Below, piece after piece: positions 8,676 through 17,245 of a stretch of 36,898 nucleotides of DNA (the first letter of the stretch is position 1; each line of letters opens with the position of its first letter). Below the pieces are notes generated by a model. That model was given only the letters and a program-made list of their open reading frames with translations, searched no databases and was not told the origin of the DNA. Made by a program: the position numbers and the translations under genes. This DNA comes from an uncultured bacterium (GTDB lineage Bacteria; Bacteroidota; Bacteroidia; Chitinophagales; CAIODY01), in contig CAIODY010000070.1 of NCBI GenBank assembly GCA_903857255.1, positions 1 through 36,898 on the forward strand, in the 5' to 3' direction.

Positions 8676-10145
8676 TTGAAAGAAAAATTTTCACATAATT
8701 TAATTGCCAACCCCATGCAATGGCTTTATTCATGCGCCTTTGCAAGTATTGCTTGTGTGTTGGCAGGTTTTTATTTTGAAATTTATGCCTTGTGTTTGTT
8801 ACCAGTTTTGGCTGCAGGATTTGTCATCACTTCAATTAACTGGAACTTCATTTATTTTTTGATGTTGGCTTCGTTGCCGGTTTGTATGCCGATTTTTATT
8901 GGCAGCTTAAGTACTGATTTACCAACCGAACCTTTGATGGCAATTTTGATGTTGTGCTATTTTATTTTTCTACTCACACAAAAAAATAATTCGCAGAAAA
9001 AATATTTGAATCATCCATTTGTACAAATTGTTTTGTTGCAATTTGTTTGGTATATCGTGGTGGCAATTTTCAGTACAGTACCCTTCATTTCAATGAAATA
9101 TGTGCTGGCTAAAACATGGTATATCACAGCATTTCTGCTGGTTACACCATTGGTGATGAAAGAAGTAAAGCATTTTAAAATTGCTTTTTGGTTGATTTTT
9201 TCAACGTTGTTTCCAGTGATGATTTACACTATTATCAATTCTTATTTTCATGGATTTCAGTTTGATAATTCCAATTTAATGTCTGCGCCATTTTTCAAAA
9301 ATCACGTTGATTATGCCTGTGCATTGAGTATTGTTTTTCCACTGTTGTTCGTGGCTGCAAGCTGGTATAAACGAGGTGATTTGAAAAAAATATTATTGCA
9401 AATCAGTATTGTGATTTTTCTGTTTGCCATTTTTATTTCTTACACAAGAACCGCATGGCTGGCGGCTTTGTTGTGTTTACCTGTTTATTTTGTCTTCAAA
9501 TGGAAAATGATAAAACCTGCCATTATAGCCACAGCATTAGGTTTGGCGTTGTTCGTTGGTTTTATTACCTATCAAAATCGGTTTATGGAATATGCACCCG
9601 ATTTTAAGAAAACTATCATGCACCACAATTTGGCTGACCATTTAAAAAGTACCGAAACGCTGAATGACGTGAGCAGTGCAGAGCGATTGTATCGTTGGGT
9701 GGCAGCCTGGGAAATGTTTCAGCATCGTCCAATAACTGGCTTTGGGCAAGGCGGTTTTGTGGCGAATTATAAAAATTATGCAGTGAGTTTATTCACTACT
9801 TATGTGAGTGGAAATGAGGAGCATTCAACGGTTCACAATTATTTGTTGTTCATTTTAAGCGAACAAGGTGTGATTGGATTTTTACTGTTTATTATTGTTG
9901 TTGTGATGGTATTAATCAGAGGACAAAAAATTTATCACGAAACGATTGATACCACCGAACGAGCTATAGTAATGGGTTTGCTCATTTCTTTTGTGGTAGT
10001 GTTATTCGATAATATGCTTAGCGATTTGATGGAAGCAGTGAAAGTTGGTCCTTTCTTTTATTGGATAATTGCGTTGTTGGTGATTCAAGATTTGAAAAAT
10101 AAAAATCGTCAAATAACTGAAGTTACTTCACCCACTCTCACTTGA
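8676..10145 (+). CDS. O-antigen ligase/polymerase-type (Wzy_C) membrane protein
   Basis: A polytopic membrane protein, 489 residues, about eleven hydrophobic helices, of the O-antigen ligase/Wzy superfamily that polymerises or ligates lipid-linked glycans at the outer face of the inner membrane. The Wzy_C region contains the arginine-bearing FISYTRTAWLAALLCLP helix, then a periplasmic loop (about 300-400) with ERLYRWVAAWEMFQHRPITG, FGQGGF and STVHNYLLFILSEQGVIGF, all typical of the family. The start is TTG at 8676, 2 bp after the Wzz stop and preceded by GGAG at 8664-8667; an ATG at 8715 (NPMQW) is the alternative. The last 37 bp overlap the 3' end of pyrB on the other strand. Confidence 0.87.
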   Translation: MKEKFSHNLIANPMQWLYSCAFASIACVLAGFYFEIYALCLLPVLAAGFVITSINWNFIYFLMLASLPVCMPIFIGSLSTDLPTEPLMAILMLCYFIFLLTQKNNSQKKYLNHPFVQIVLLQFVWYIVVAIFSTVPFISMKYVLAKTWYITAFLLVTPLVMKEVKHFKIAFWLIFSTLFPVMIYTIINSYFHGFQFDNSNLMSAPFFKNHVDYACALSIVFPLLFVAASWYKRGDLKKILLQISIVIFLFAIFISYTRTAWLAALLCLPVYFVFKWKMIKPAIIATALGLALFVGFITYQNRFMEYAPDFKKTIMHHNLADHLKSTETLNDVSSAERLYRWVAAWEMFQHRPITGFGQGGFVANYKNYAVSLFTTYVSGNEEHSTVHNYLLFILSEQGVIGFLLFIIVVVMVLIRGQKIYHETIDTTERAIVMGLLISFVVVLFDNMLSDLMEAVKVGPFFYWIIALLVIQDLKNKNRQITEVTSPTLT

Positions 10146-11050
10146 TTTAACAAGTATAAAACAGCCATTCGAACTGCAACACCATTTTCAACTTGGTCTA
10201 AAATGATGGAATGTTCGCCATCAGCCACATCGCTGGTAATTTCTACGCCACGATTGATTGGACCCGGGTGCATGATGACAATTTTTTTATCGAGTTTATC
10301 TAAGCGCTCTTTATTTACGCCGTAATACAATGCGTATTCACGAAGCGATGGAAAGTATTGTACATTCTGCCTTTCAAGCTGAATACGCAGAACATTTGCT
10401 ACATCGCACCAAGCCAAAGCCTTTTCAATATTGTATTCAATTTCAACTCCGAGTGATGAAATATATTTCGGAAGCAGCGTTGGCGGACTGCACAATTTCA
10501 CATTTGCGCCCAATTTTTTCAAACAAAAAATATTACTCAAAGCAACTCGGCTGTGTAAAATATCGCCAACAATTAAAATGTTTTTTCCCTCGATGCTCCC
10601 CAATTTTTCTCGAATGGAATACGCATCCAGCAAGGCTTGCGTAGGATGTTCGTGTGTGCCATCGCCAGCATTTACAATCGAAGCATTGATATGTTTTGAC
10701 AAGAAAACACAAGCTCCAGGGCTTGCATGGCGCATCACCACCATATCTACTTTCATTGCTAAAATATTATTTACGGTGTCAATCAGCGTTTCTCCTTTTT
10801 TTGTAGAAGAAGAGGAAGCACTAAAATTTAACGTATCAGCACTCAATCTTTTTTCAGCTAATTCAAATGAAATACGTGTTCGAGTTGAGTTTTCAAAAAA
10901 TAAATTAGCAATAGTAACATCTCTTAAGGAAGGAACTTTTTTTATCGGGCGGCGAAGCACTTCTTTAAAATGGTCAGCCTGTTCAAACACTTGTTGAATA
11001 TCTTCCTTCGTAAGGTTTTTTATGCCGAGTAAATGTTTTGAACTGAACAT
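10109..11050 (-). CDS. pyrB: Aspartate carbamoyltransferase catalytic subunit
   Basis: Carbamoyl phosphate + L-aspartate to N-carbamoyl-aspartate, the committed step of pyrimidine synthesis. At 313 residues it is a full-length catalytic chain. Carbamoyl-phosphate-binding FFENSTRTRISFE is at about 52-64, the mobile loop SASSSSTKKGETLID follows, then DGTHEHPTQALLD, the GDILHSRVALSN segment, LRIQLER and the substrate-binding HPGPINRGVEI. All key residues look intact. No regulatory chain (pyrI) is nearby. It is downstream of pyrR on the same strand (99 bp spacer with inverted repeats). The 3' end overlaps the convergent polymerase gene by 37 bp, so both genes code through the same DNA there. Confidence 0.97.
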   Translation of the reverse strand: MFSSKHLLGIKNLTKEDIQQVFEQADHFKEVLRRPIKKVPSLRDVTIANLFFENSTRTRISFELAEKRLSADTLNFSASSSSTKKGETLIDTVNNILAMKVDMVVMRHASPGACVFLSKHINASIVNAGDGTHEHPTQALLDAYSIREKLGSIEGKNILIVGDILHSRVALSNIFCLKKLGANVKLCSPPTLLPKYISSLGVEIEYNIEKALAWCDVANVLRIQLERQNVQYFPSLREYALYYGVNKERLDKLDKKIVIMHPGPINRGVEITSDVADGEHSIILDQVENGVAVRMAVLYLLNQVRVGEVTSVI

Positions 11051-11051
11051 C

Positions 11052-11149
11052 TGAGTTTATAAAGTTTATCAAGTTGAATAGTTCTTAAAGTGTTTCATCA
11101 AGCCTTAGTTGTTCTTTATAAACTTTAAAAACTTGATGAACTTTATGAA
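11052..11149. repeat. Inverted-repeat spacer between pyrR and pyrB, sharing a dispersed 23-mer
   Basis: Arms at 11056-11075 and 11130-11149 are inverted copies of each other at 18 of 20 positions. A second partial copy of the TTTATAAACTTT motif lies between them at 11115-11126. The 23 bases at 11052-11074 recur at 21597-21619 with one mismatch. It could fold in the pyrR-pyrB transcript and might act as an attenuator or mRNA-processing element, but the second copy elsewhere suggests a dispersed intergenic repeat. Confidence 0.55.
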
Positions 11150-11683
11150 CTAATTTAAAAGCACAATTTCATCCACTTCATCATTTTCTTTCCATTTCAC
11201 TTTTACTTTTTGTGAAATCGAACTATCAATCGCTTTGCCCACATAATCGGCTTGCACAGGCAAATGACGACTGAATTTTCTATCAATCAACACACACAAT
11301 TCTACTTTGCTTGGTCTGCCATAATCTAACATGGCATCCATTGCACTACGAATGGTTCTGCCAGTGTACAACACATCATCAATCAACACCACATTTTTAT
11401 TTTCGAGTGAAATTTCAATATCTGTTTTGTAAGTTTTAATGTTGGCTTCACGATGCACATCATCGCGATAAAATGAAATATCCAACAAACCATAAGGAAC
11501 ATTTTCCAATCCAAATTCAGCTTTAATTACATGCACCAATCTGTTGGCAAACCAAACGCCACGAGGCTGAACGCCTAATAAAATTGTGTTGTCAAAATTT
11601 GGGTGATGCTCTAATAATTGATGAGCCAACCTGCGTAAGGTGAGTTGTAACTGCTGCGAATTGAGAATAATTTTTTCGCTCAT
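11150..11683 (-). CDS. pyrR: Bifunctional pyr operon regulator / uracil phosphoribosyltransferase PyrR
   Basis: A type I phosphoribosyltransferase-fold protein that in other bacteria binds pyr mRNA and also makes UMP from uracil and PRPP. The ATG at 11681-11683 gives 177 residues starting MSEKIILNSQQLQLTLRRLA. The ORF is open further up to 11722, but that part covers the promoter at 11692-11723, so the shorter start is right. Seen are LLGVQPRGVWFANRLV, the PRPP loop VVLIDDVLYTGRTIRSAMDA, and the PyrR-specific ELCVLIDRKFSRHLPVQADY with VGKAID. pyrB lies downstream on the same strand. RNA regulation by PyrR is best known in Firmicutes; whether it regulates here is not established by the sequence. 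Confidence 0.94.
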   Translation of the reverse strand: MSEKIILNSQQLQLTLRRLAHQLLEHHPNFDNTILLGVQPRGVWFANRLVHVIKAEFGLENVPYGLLDISFYRDDVHREANIKTYKTDIEISLENKNVVLIDDVLYTGRTIRSAMDAMLDYGRPSKVELCVLIDRKFSRHLPVQADYVGKAIDSSISQKVKVKWKENDEVDEIVLLN

Positions 11684-11691
11684 CTTGGGCA

Positions 11692-11723
11692 CAAATGTAG
11701 TTAGGTTAATTTCAAAATTCAAA
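11692..11723 (-). promoter_or_regulatory. Promoter of pyrR(-pyrB)
   Basis: On the minus strand TTTG (11723-11720), a 20-bp spacer and TACATTTG (11699-11692) match the Bacteroidota TTG/TAnnTTTG promoter. Only 8 bp separate the -7 box from the pyrR ATG at 11683, so the leader is very short. This leaves no room for a 5' attenuator in front of pyrR; any such control would have to act between pyrR and pyrB. Confidence 0.6.
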
Positions 11724-11845
11724 TTCTACTGATTACATTTTGCTAAACACTTTCATTGCAACCATTTGCCGCAAAATTTCGTCTTACATAATTGCTGTTA
11801 AATCGTTGCAGAAAATCTCATCATTTCTTTTATTTTTGTTGCTCC

Positions 11846-12871
11846 ATGAAAAAGAATATTTCAATTTTTAGTGTAATTGTAGTTTTATTTTTTGTTTTTA
11901 CAAGTTGTAAAAACACTTTTAATATTGCCGCCGATTGGAAAGAAATACCAGTGGTGTATGGCTTGCTGGATGCAGATAGCAGCGTTCAATATATTAAAAT
12001 TGAAAAAGCATTTTTAGACCAACATCTTAGTGCCTTACAAATGGCATCTAATCCTGACTCGATGTATTATCATCAAACATTGAATGTGAAAATTGATGGG
12101 TATGACCAATACGGACACTATAAGGAAACTAAAATTTTTACTTTGATTGATGGTGATACTGTACCTGGCTTGCAAAAGCAATCGGGTGTTTTTGCCAATT
12201 CACCTAATTTATTTTATCGTTTGAAAAGCACATTAAAAGAAGCTTATACCTATAATCTTACCGTTACTAAAGCCGATGGAAGTATATTAACAACCTCATC
12301 AACAAATTTGGTAGGTAGTTCAACCATGCTGGTTTCATCACCATTGAGTTTGTTATACAGAAATGATTATAACCCCAAAGTGCTAACAGCATTTGAGGGC
12401 GGTGCCAATGCAGTTTATTGCGATGTTACTTTACGTTTTAGATATTCTGAAAAAGATTTGACAACATCAATTTTAACACATCGATATTTAGATTTACCAT
12501 TGTTCACACAATTAGCAATTAATCCACTAACATTAGTTCCAGAGCCGCAGCCAACATTTGATGGAAGAGCTTTGTACGAATTTTTGGAACAGGAAATCCC
12601 TGTAAATGGCAATATGCAACGCACTTTTGAAGGTATTGATTTTTTTATTTTTGGTGTTAATCAAAATTTGGTGAATTATGTAAATGTACAAAATGCACAA
12701 GCAGGTATCACTTCGGGTACAGCACAGTTAGATTATTCCAACATTAAAAATGGCTTGGGTATTTTTGCCAGCCGAGCTACAAAAGTTTTCCCTAACTATA
12801 CTTTGGAAGCCAAAACATTAGATTCTTTGAAAACGGGTAAATACACTTACAATTTGGGGTTCAATCATTAA
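11846..12871 (+). CDS. Hypothetical lipoprotein, possibly DUF4249-like
   Basis: A predicted lipoprotein of 341 residues, unknown function. The start is ATG at 11846 (MKKNISIFSVIVVLFFVFTS), giving a standard lipoprotein signal with the lipid-bearing cysteine at residue 21 (FTSCK); the ORF extends upstream but without signal-peptide character. A TATTTTTG box (11831-11838) with TTG at 11806-11808 may be its promoter, leaving an almost absent leader. The mature part is beta-rich: EIPVVYGLLDADSSVQYIKI, a TYNLTVTKADGSILTTSS strand pair, and FEGIDFFIFGVNQNL. The beginning, with 'value, then ligand- or surface-related beta strands', faintly resembles DUF4249 outer-membrane lipoproteins, but I cannot confirm it. 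It stands alone between divergent pyrR and convergent PAP2 genes. Confidence 0.8.
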   Translation: MKKNISIFSVIVVLFFVFTSCKNTFNIAADWKEIPVVYGLLDADSSVQYIKIEKAFLDQHLSALQMASNPDSMYYHQTLNVKIDGYDQYGHYKETKIFTLIDGDTVPGLQKQSGVFANSPNLFYRLKSTLKEAYTYNLTVTKADGSILTTSSTNLVGSSTMLVSSPLSLLYRNDYNPKVLTAFEGGANAVYCDVTLRFRYSEKDLTTSILTHRYLDLPLFTQLAINPLTLVPEPQPTFDGRALYEFLEQEIPVNGNMQRTFEGIDFFIFGVNQNLVNYVNVQNAQAGITSGTAQLDYSNIKNGLGIFASRATKVFPNYTLEAKTLDSLKTGKYTYNLGFNH

Positions 12872-12888
12872 ACTCAAATTTGTTTGTT

Positions 12889-12929
12889 ATAAAAGCAGGT
12901 ATTTTTACTATAAAAACATTCGCTTTTTA
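12889..12929. terminator. Candidate bidirectional terminator between convergent genes
   Basis: AAAAGC (12891-12896) pairs with GCTTTT (12922-12927), enclosing a second stem of TTTTTA and TAAAAA around a 3-base loop. It is AT-rich and weak, but lies exactly between the convergent lipoprotein and PAP2 genes and is followed by T-runs in both directions. Confidence 0.35.
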
Positions 12930-12930
12930 G

Positions 12931-13548
12931 TCATTTTATTTTCAAACAACCAAAACACATTAGGCTTGTAATTTCTGTTCCCAAAATCATTCCCCAATAA
13001 ATATCTCTCACAAAATGTGCAGTTAGATAAACTCTTGAAAGTGCCACCAATACTGCACTTACGAAGCAAAGCAAAACAACAATTTTATTTTTTGAAAGTA
13101 GCGAAAGCAACAAGAACATACTAAAAGCAGAGATGGTATGTCCGCTTGGAAAGCTATTCCAATGCAGTTCTTCAGCTCCGATTGGAAAGTTGATAGCAAT
13201 TTTTTGTTGAGAAAAAAATTCGACTGGTCGGGCAACATTTGGCAAAAAATATTTGATAGTTTGAGCCACCAAGCTTGTTGCAGCAAAGCTGGAAACAAAC
13301 AACCAAAAATATTTTCGATTGAAAATTAAAACTAACAAACAAACTGCACCATAAGTCCAACCACTACCAACCCAAGTAAAAATCTCAAAAAATATATTCA
13401 GTTTTTCGTTGACAAATTGATTGATTGATTCAAATAAAACTGTTGGTGAAAAAAATATTTGCAACGCTCCAAAACCCATTACCAACAATAAATACAGCCA
13501 AAAGAAAAGTAGGTTTTCTTTTTCTTTCAATAAAAAAAGAGCAATCAT
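12931..13548 (-). CDS. PAP2-family membrane phosphatase
   Basis: An inner-membrane phosphatidic-acid-phosphatase-type enzyme of 205 residues with about five to six helices. The three catalytic blocks are in order: KYFLPNVARP (KxxxxxxRP, about 108-117), NSFPSGHTISAF (PSGH) and SRVYLTAHFVRDIYWG (SRxxxxxHxxxD). Members dephosphorylate undecaprenyl pyrophosphate, phosphatidic acid, PGP or lipid A; an undecaprenyl-phosphate or lipid A role is plausible beside an Lpt permease but not shown. The ATG overlaps the stop of the upstream permease by 4 bp (ATGA), indicating translational coupling. Confidence 0.93.
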   Translation of the reverse strand: MIALFLLKEKENLLFFWLYLLLVMGFGALQIFFSPTVLFESINQFVNEKLNIFFEIFTWVGSGWTYGAVCLLVLIFNRKYFWLFVSSFAATSLVAQTIKYFLPNVARPVEFFSQQKIAINFPIGAEELHWNSFPSGHTISAFSMFLLLSLLSKNKIVVLLCFVSAVLVALSRVYLTAHFVRDIYWGMILGTEITSLMCFGCLKIK

Positions 13549-15035
13549 TTTCTTCGCAATTTAATTTTACGGTCAATAAAGTCGGTGATTTTTTCGGCAG
13601 CTTCAAAAAACAATCTGATATCTAAAGTTATTATTTGCCAAATCCTTTTTAATCTCTTTAGTCTTTCAAAATTTATAAACACCAGCGCATCTTGCATCGC
13701 TTTACGAATCACATAAGCTGCAATCGGTGATAGAATAATCAGCGGCAGCCAACAGCCCAGCCACACTGGTATTTTCATGCCTTCGGCAAATTTTTGCCCG
13801 GTCATGTTTGTTACATGAAAAATTACAAAGAAAATAACTGCCATCACCAAAGGCATACCCAATCCTCCTTTGCGGATGATGGCACCTAATGCAGCACCTA
13901 ACATAATGAGTAACAAACAAGCTATTGAGAATGAAAATTTGTGTTGTTGTTCGATTTTGTATTTCGCTTCGTTCTCATCCGAAAAACCAACATCACGTGA
14001 AGTATTGCTAATGTAAGTTCGCACTTCTTGTGCAATACTATAAGCTTGTTCAGCAGTTTTAACTCGAGTTTTTGCATTTAAAGTTTGATAAAATGTGCCA
14101 GCGATTTTTGGTGAATTTATTTTCGATAAATTGCTATCGGGAAAATTTTCAAAATGATAAAACCGTTTGATTAAATCATGCAACTGTACATAAAAAATCG
14201 TTCTTCTTTTTTTGATTGAGTCAATCTGTTTTACTAATTGCTTCAAGTTCATCATTTGATAATTATCCTTGAAAATGCTTTCGTTAGTGCGTTCCAACTT
14301 GAATCCGCTCATGTCGAAATATTTTTTGTACTCGTTGAAATCGCTTCTTACAAACTCGGCTTGCTCATTATTTTTCGGAATCATTTCTTGATAATGCGAA
14401 CCATTTTTTAAAGTTAAAACCAAAAACATTTTATCATCCGTAGTCATCAATTCACCATCTTTTGCCACAATGATATTATCATCGCCACGTCCGCTGGTGT
14501 GGTCGTAAATCATCACATCATGAATCGTTTTTCCATCCGCATCTTTTTTACCTACTTTGATGGCATAACCTTCAATGCCTTTATAAAAAATTCCTTCTTT
14601 GATGCTGAATGCAGGGCGACTATTTCTTACATCATACAATAGTGTACCTGATTTTAAATTGGCAATCGGGATGATATAATTGTTGAACAAAAAGGCAGTG
14701 ATAGAAAGCACAACACCAGCAAAAATGATGGAGCGCATAAATCGAAAAAGCGAAATGCCTGCAGCTTTAAAAGCGGTAAGTTCATGGTGCTCGGCTAAGT
14801 TGCCCATTGTCATGATAGAAGCCAGCAAACAAGCCAGCGGCAAAGCCAATGGCACCAAGCTTGCCGAGGTATAAAACAATAATTTTGCAATCACCAGAAT
14901 GCCCAAATCTTTGCCTGCAATATCATCAATATATTTCCACACAAATTGCATCAGGAACACAAAAAGTGTGATAAAAAATGTTGCGATAAATGGTGGAATG
15001 AACGACCGAAGAATCAGTCTATCGAGTTTCTTCAT
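13545..15035 (-). CDS. LptF/LptG family (YjgP/YjgQ) permease
   Basis: An inner-membrane permease of the lipopolysaccharide transport ABC complex (LptB2FG), which extracts LPS from the inner membrane. At 496 residues it is longer than the usual 350-400, owing to a large insert in the periplasmic domain (about 150-370). The N-terminus MKKLDRLILRSFIPPFIATF with FFITLFVFLMQF is characteristic, followed by LVPLALPLACLLASIMTMG and HHELTAFKAAGISLFRFMR (coupling helix). C-terminal helices include FSIACLLLIMLGAALGAIIR. In Bacteroidota a single YjgP/YjgQ protein of this long type is common. The downstream PAP2 gene overlaps by 4 bp. Whether it plays F, G or both roles is not determined. Confidence 0.92.
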   Translation of the reverse strand: MKKLDRLILRSFIPPFIATFFITLFVFLMQFVWKYIDDIAGKDLGILVIAKLLFYTSASLVPLALPLACLLASIMTMGNLAEHHELTAFKAAGISLFRFMRSIIFAGVVLSITAFLFNNYIIPIANLKSGTLLYDVRNSRPAFSIKEGIFYKGIEGYAIKVGKKDADGKTIHDVMIYDHTSGRGDDNIIVAKDGELMTTDDKMFLVLTLKNGSHYQEMIPKNNEQAEFVRSDFNEYKKYFDMSGFKLERTNESIFKDNYQMMNLKQLVKQIDSIKKRRTIFYVQLHDLIKRFYHFENFPDSNLSKINSPKIAGTFYQTLNAKTRVKTAEQAYSIAQEVRTYISNTSRDVGFSDENEAKYKIEQQHKFSFSIACLLLIMLGAALGAIIRKGGLGMPLVMAVIFFVIFHVTNMTGQKFAEGMKIPVWLGCWLPLIILSPIAAYVIRKAMQDALVFINFERLKRLKRIWQIITLDIRLFFEAAEKITDFIDRKIKLRRK

Positions 15036-15101
15036 TTATGCAAAAATAATTTTTAAAAACTTAAATCGTGAAAATAAATAGCAGTTTGAAGAAATTTAAC
15101 T

Positions 15102-16019
15102 TTACTCAAAAATCACTTTCCCAGTTTGTACAATTTTTCCTTCTTGGTTTGTAATGCTGAACAGATAGGCATTGGCAGGCAATCCGTTTCTTTCAATTGT
15201 TGTGGTTTCATTTTTCAAATTTTCATTCCACACATTTTGCCCGATTAAATTATAAAGATGAAATTGCAAATTTTCTGACGAAGATTTTTTGATGGTGAAG
15301 GATGAGGAAGTTGGGTTGGGGAAAATAGAAATGGGAATCTTTTGTGACAAATAGTTTATTCCAACTGTTCCACCTTCAGCAATACAATTGATTATTTGCA
15401 AACTGTTAAAATTTCCTTGAAAAGTTTGCTGTGTATTTTTCCAAGAGCATAATAAACCAAACAAATCTCCGCCACCTTGTGTAATATCATTTATTTCACT
15501 CAAATAATGAATTCCCAAATTAGAACCGATGCCTTCAATCCATTGCAAAGTATCTGATGAAAGTAGTACAAAAGAAAATTTTATTCTTTTTCTAAACCCT
15601 TGCAAAGTCATTGTTGAATCTATATTTAAAACATGATAAAACTTATTTTGAATTTTAATTGAATCACCAATTTGAAAATTAAAATTGTAATAAATTTTTT
15701 CAGTAGTGGTATCTAAAAAATAAACAATTCTGCTTGTGCTATCTTCACGTAAGAGTAAAACATTACTATCAGCACAGCCAATACAACTTGCTCTAACTTC
15801 ATCAATAATTTTATAAGATTTTGAGTTTATTATTGTATCGTGATTGATTTTGTATCTGTAAATGTTTGTGAACCAAGAGTACTGCGGCTGTTGATTTCCG
15901 TTATATACATTTGAAGAAAGGCAATTCCATTTGCACGAATCTCCCAGCATTGGATGATACTGTGCTTTCGCACCAATCATCAATCCAAAAAACAAAACAG
16001 AAAGTAAAAGTTTTCTCAT
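15102..16019 (-). CDS. Secreted protein with type IX secretion C-terminal sorting domain
   Basis: A 305-residue exported protein. The ATG at 16017-16019 starts a clear signal peptide (MRKLLLSVLFFGLMIGAKAQ). The ORF remains open up to 16118, but that extension runs through a palindromic repeat and has no signal-peptide logic. The body is beta-rich and unrecognised, with CIGCADSNVLLLREDSTSRI and a GDSIKIQNKFYHVLNID strand region. The last ~75 residues are a type A sorting domain: ISIFPNPTSSSFTIKKSS, FHLYNLIGQNVW, then LPANAYLFSI and a GKVIFE end. It is therefore delivered to the surface or released by the type IX system. The architecture (short unknown domain plus sorting tail) resembles small surface proteins common in Chitinophagales; function unknown. 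Confidence 0.88.
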   Translation of the reverse strand: MRKLLLSVLFFGLMIGAKAQYHPMLGDSCKWNCLSSNVYNGNQQPQYSWFTNIYRYKINHDTIINSKSYKIIDEVRASCIGCADSNVLLLREDSTSRIVYFLDTTTEKIYYNFNFQIGDSIKIQNKFYHVLNIDSTMTLQGFRKRIKFSFVLLSSDTLQWIEGIGSNLGIHYLSEINDITQGGGDLFGLLCSWKNTQQTFQGNFNSLQIINCIAEGGTVGINYLSQKIPISIFPNPTSSSFTIKKSSSENLQFHLYNLIGQNVWNENLKNETTTIERNGLPANAYLFSITNQEGKIVQTGKVIFE

Positions 16020-16099
16020 GCTGATAAATTTTAGTGTAGTAAAATTATAATAATATTTCAGCATTTGCAAAAATAAGTTTGGTGCAAAAAGTTTTGCTG

Positions 16100-16177
16100 T
16101 AATGGATTTGCAAACCATTACTATAGAGTAGCGGATTTAAAATCCGCAGTTAACGATAATCGGATTATAAATCCGAT
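16100..16177. repeat. Three consecutive palindromes with a shared GGATT core (REP-like)
   Basis: Three hairpin-forming units stand in a row: TAATGGATTTGCAAACCATTA minus one base of symmetry (16100-16120), the perfect GCGGATTTAAAATCCGC (16131-16147) and AATCGGATTATAAATCCGATT (16157-16177, one central imperfection). All share the pattern GGATT...AATCC or a close variant, and are spaced 10-11 bp apart. They lie between the ACMSD gene's end and the secreted-protein gene's start on the same strand. They resemble repetitive extragenic palindromes; a role in termination or mRNA stability is possible. Confidence 0.7.
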
Positions 16178-16194
16178 TCGGCTGCATTGAGCAA

Positions 16195-17199
16195 TTAAGT
16201 TATTGAGCCATTGAGCCATTGAATTGCATTTTTATACAACAACTTTTCTTTCGCTTCTTTGCTGTAATGCATGCTTTCAATCAATGCGCCGGGAATATCT
16301 TCACCTAATGGGAAAGGATAATCAGTGCCCATGCAAATTTTATCTTCGCCAAACATTTTCACGATGTAATCTAATGAGGCGGCATTATGTGTTAAGGCAT
16401 CTAAATAAAATTTACCAATGTAATTTTTCGGATGAATAGGATTGTCAATTGCCACTAAATCAGGTCGGCAATCAAAGCCGTGTGCAATTCTGCCAAATGT
16501 ATAAGGAAACGAACCGCCACCATGTGCAAACGCCAAACGCAGATTGGGTAAGCGTTCTATCGTGCCACTAAAAATTAAACTGCAAATTGCTCGGCTACTT
16601 TCGGCTGGCATGCCCACCAGCCAAGGCAACCAATATTTTTTGTAATGGTCTTCGCCCATCATTTCCCAAGGATGCACAAACACAGCAGCACCAAGCTTTT
16701 CAGCCGCTTCGAAGAAGGGAAAATATTTTGCATCACCCAAATTTTCTTGATTCACATTCGTGCCAATTTCAACGCCTTTCAATTTCAAATCTTTCATACA
16801 CCGCTCCAGCTCTGCAATTGCCAGCTCCACATCTTGTAATGGAACAGTTCCAATTCCAAAAAAATTATTTGAATGTCGGCTACAAACTTCAGCAATGTGG
16901 TCATTGAAAAAACGAGAAGTTTCTAAAGCATCTTTTGGCTTTGCCCAATAATTAAACAATACAGGAATGGTTGATAGTACTTGCTGCGATACCGAATGTT
17001 TTTCCATGTCAACCATTCTCACTTCGCCATCCCAACAATTTTCTTCTACTTCTCTGAAAAATTTATCCCCCTTCATCATCCTTGCACAGCAAGGCTTTGA
17101 GCCATCGTGATGCAAATGAATAAAATCGCCGTAACCAAATTTATTTGCCCAATTAGGAATATGCTTGGGCATAATGTGTGTGTGAATGTCAATTTTCAT
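16195..17199 (-). CDS. nbaD: 2-amino-3-carboxymuconate-6-semialdehyde decarboxylase (ACMSD)
   Basis: A zinc-dependent, amidohydrolase-fold decarboxylase that converts ACMS to 2-aminomuconate semialdehyde, drawing the kynurenine pathway away from quinolinate/NAD and into degradation. The 334 residues align end to end with the known family as I remember it: DIHTH with H6 and H8 as metal ligands, FFREVEENCWDGEVR, STIPVLFNYWAKP, GVEIGTNVN, VFVHPWEM (H176), KYWLPWLVGMPAESSRAIC, FAHGGGSFPYTFGRIAHGF (H226) and GTDYPFPLGE (D293). All metal-binding positions are intact. It follows the 3-hydroxyanthranilate dioxygenase gene by 46 bp on the same strand; that enzyme makes its substrate, so the two form a metabolic pair. 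Confidence 0.95.
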   Translation of the reverse strand: MKIDIHTHIMPKHIPNWANKFGYGDFIHLHHDGSKPCCARMMKGDKFFREVEENCWDGEVRMVDMEKHSVSQQVLSTIPVLFNYWAKPKDALETSRFFNDHIAEVCSRHSNNFFGIGTVPLQDVELAIAELERCMKDLKLKGVEIGTNVNQENLGDAKYFPFFEAAEKLGAAVFVHPWEMMGEDHYKKYWLPWLVGMPAESSRAICSLIFSGTIERLPNLRLAFAHGGGSFPYTFGRIAHGFDCRPDLVAIDNPIHPKNYIGKFYLDALTHNAASLDYIVKMFGEDKICMGTDYPFPLGEDIPGALIESMHYSKEAKEKLLYKNAIQWLNGSIT

Positions 17200-17245
17200 T
17201 TTTTATCTTGAACGCAAAAACGTTAATTTTTATGATTGAAAAAAT

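Noticed and set aside
10431-10997. 188-residue open frame on the plus strand opposite pyrB
   Set aside because: It lies wholly inside pyrB, whose motifs are all intact; the antisense frame has no recognisable domain or start context.
11684-11722. Upstream extension of pyrR to 11722
   Set aside because: It coincides with the promoter elements at 11692-11723, so it cannot be transcribed from them.
16020-16118. Upstream extension of the secreted protein to 16118
   Set aside because: It would place 33 residues in front of a perfect signal peptide and run through a palindromic repeat.
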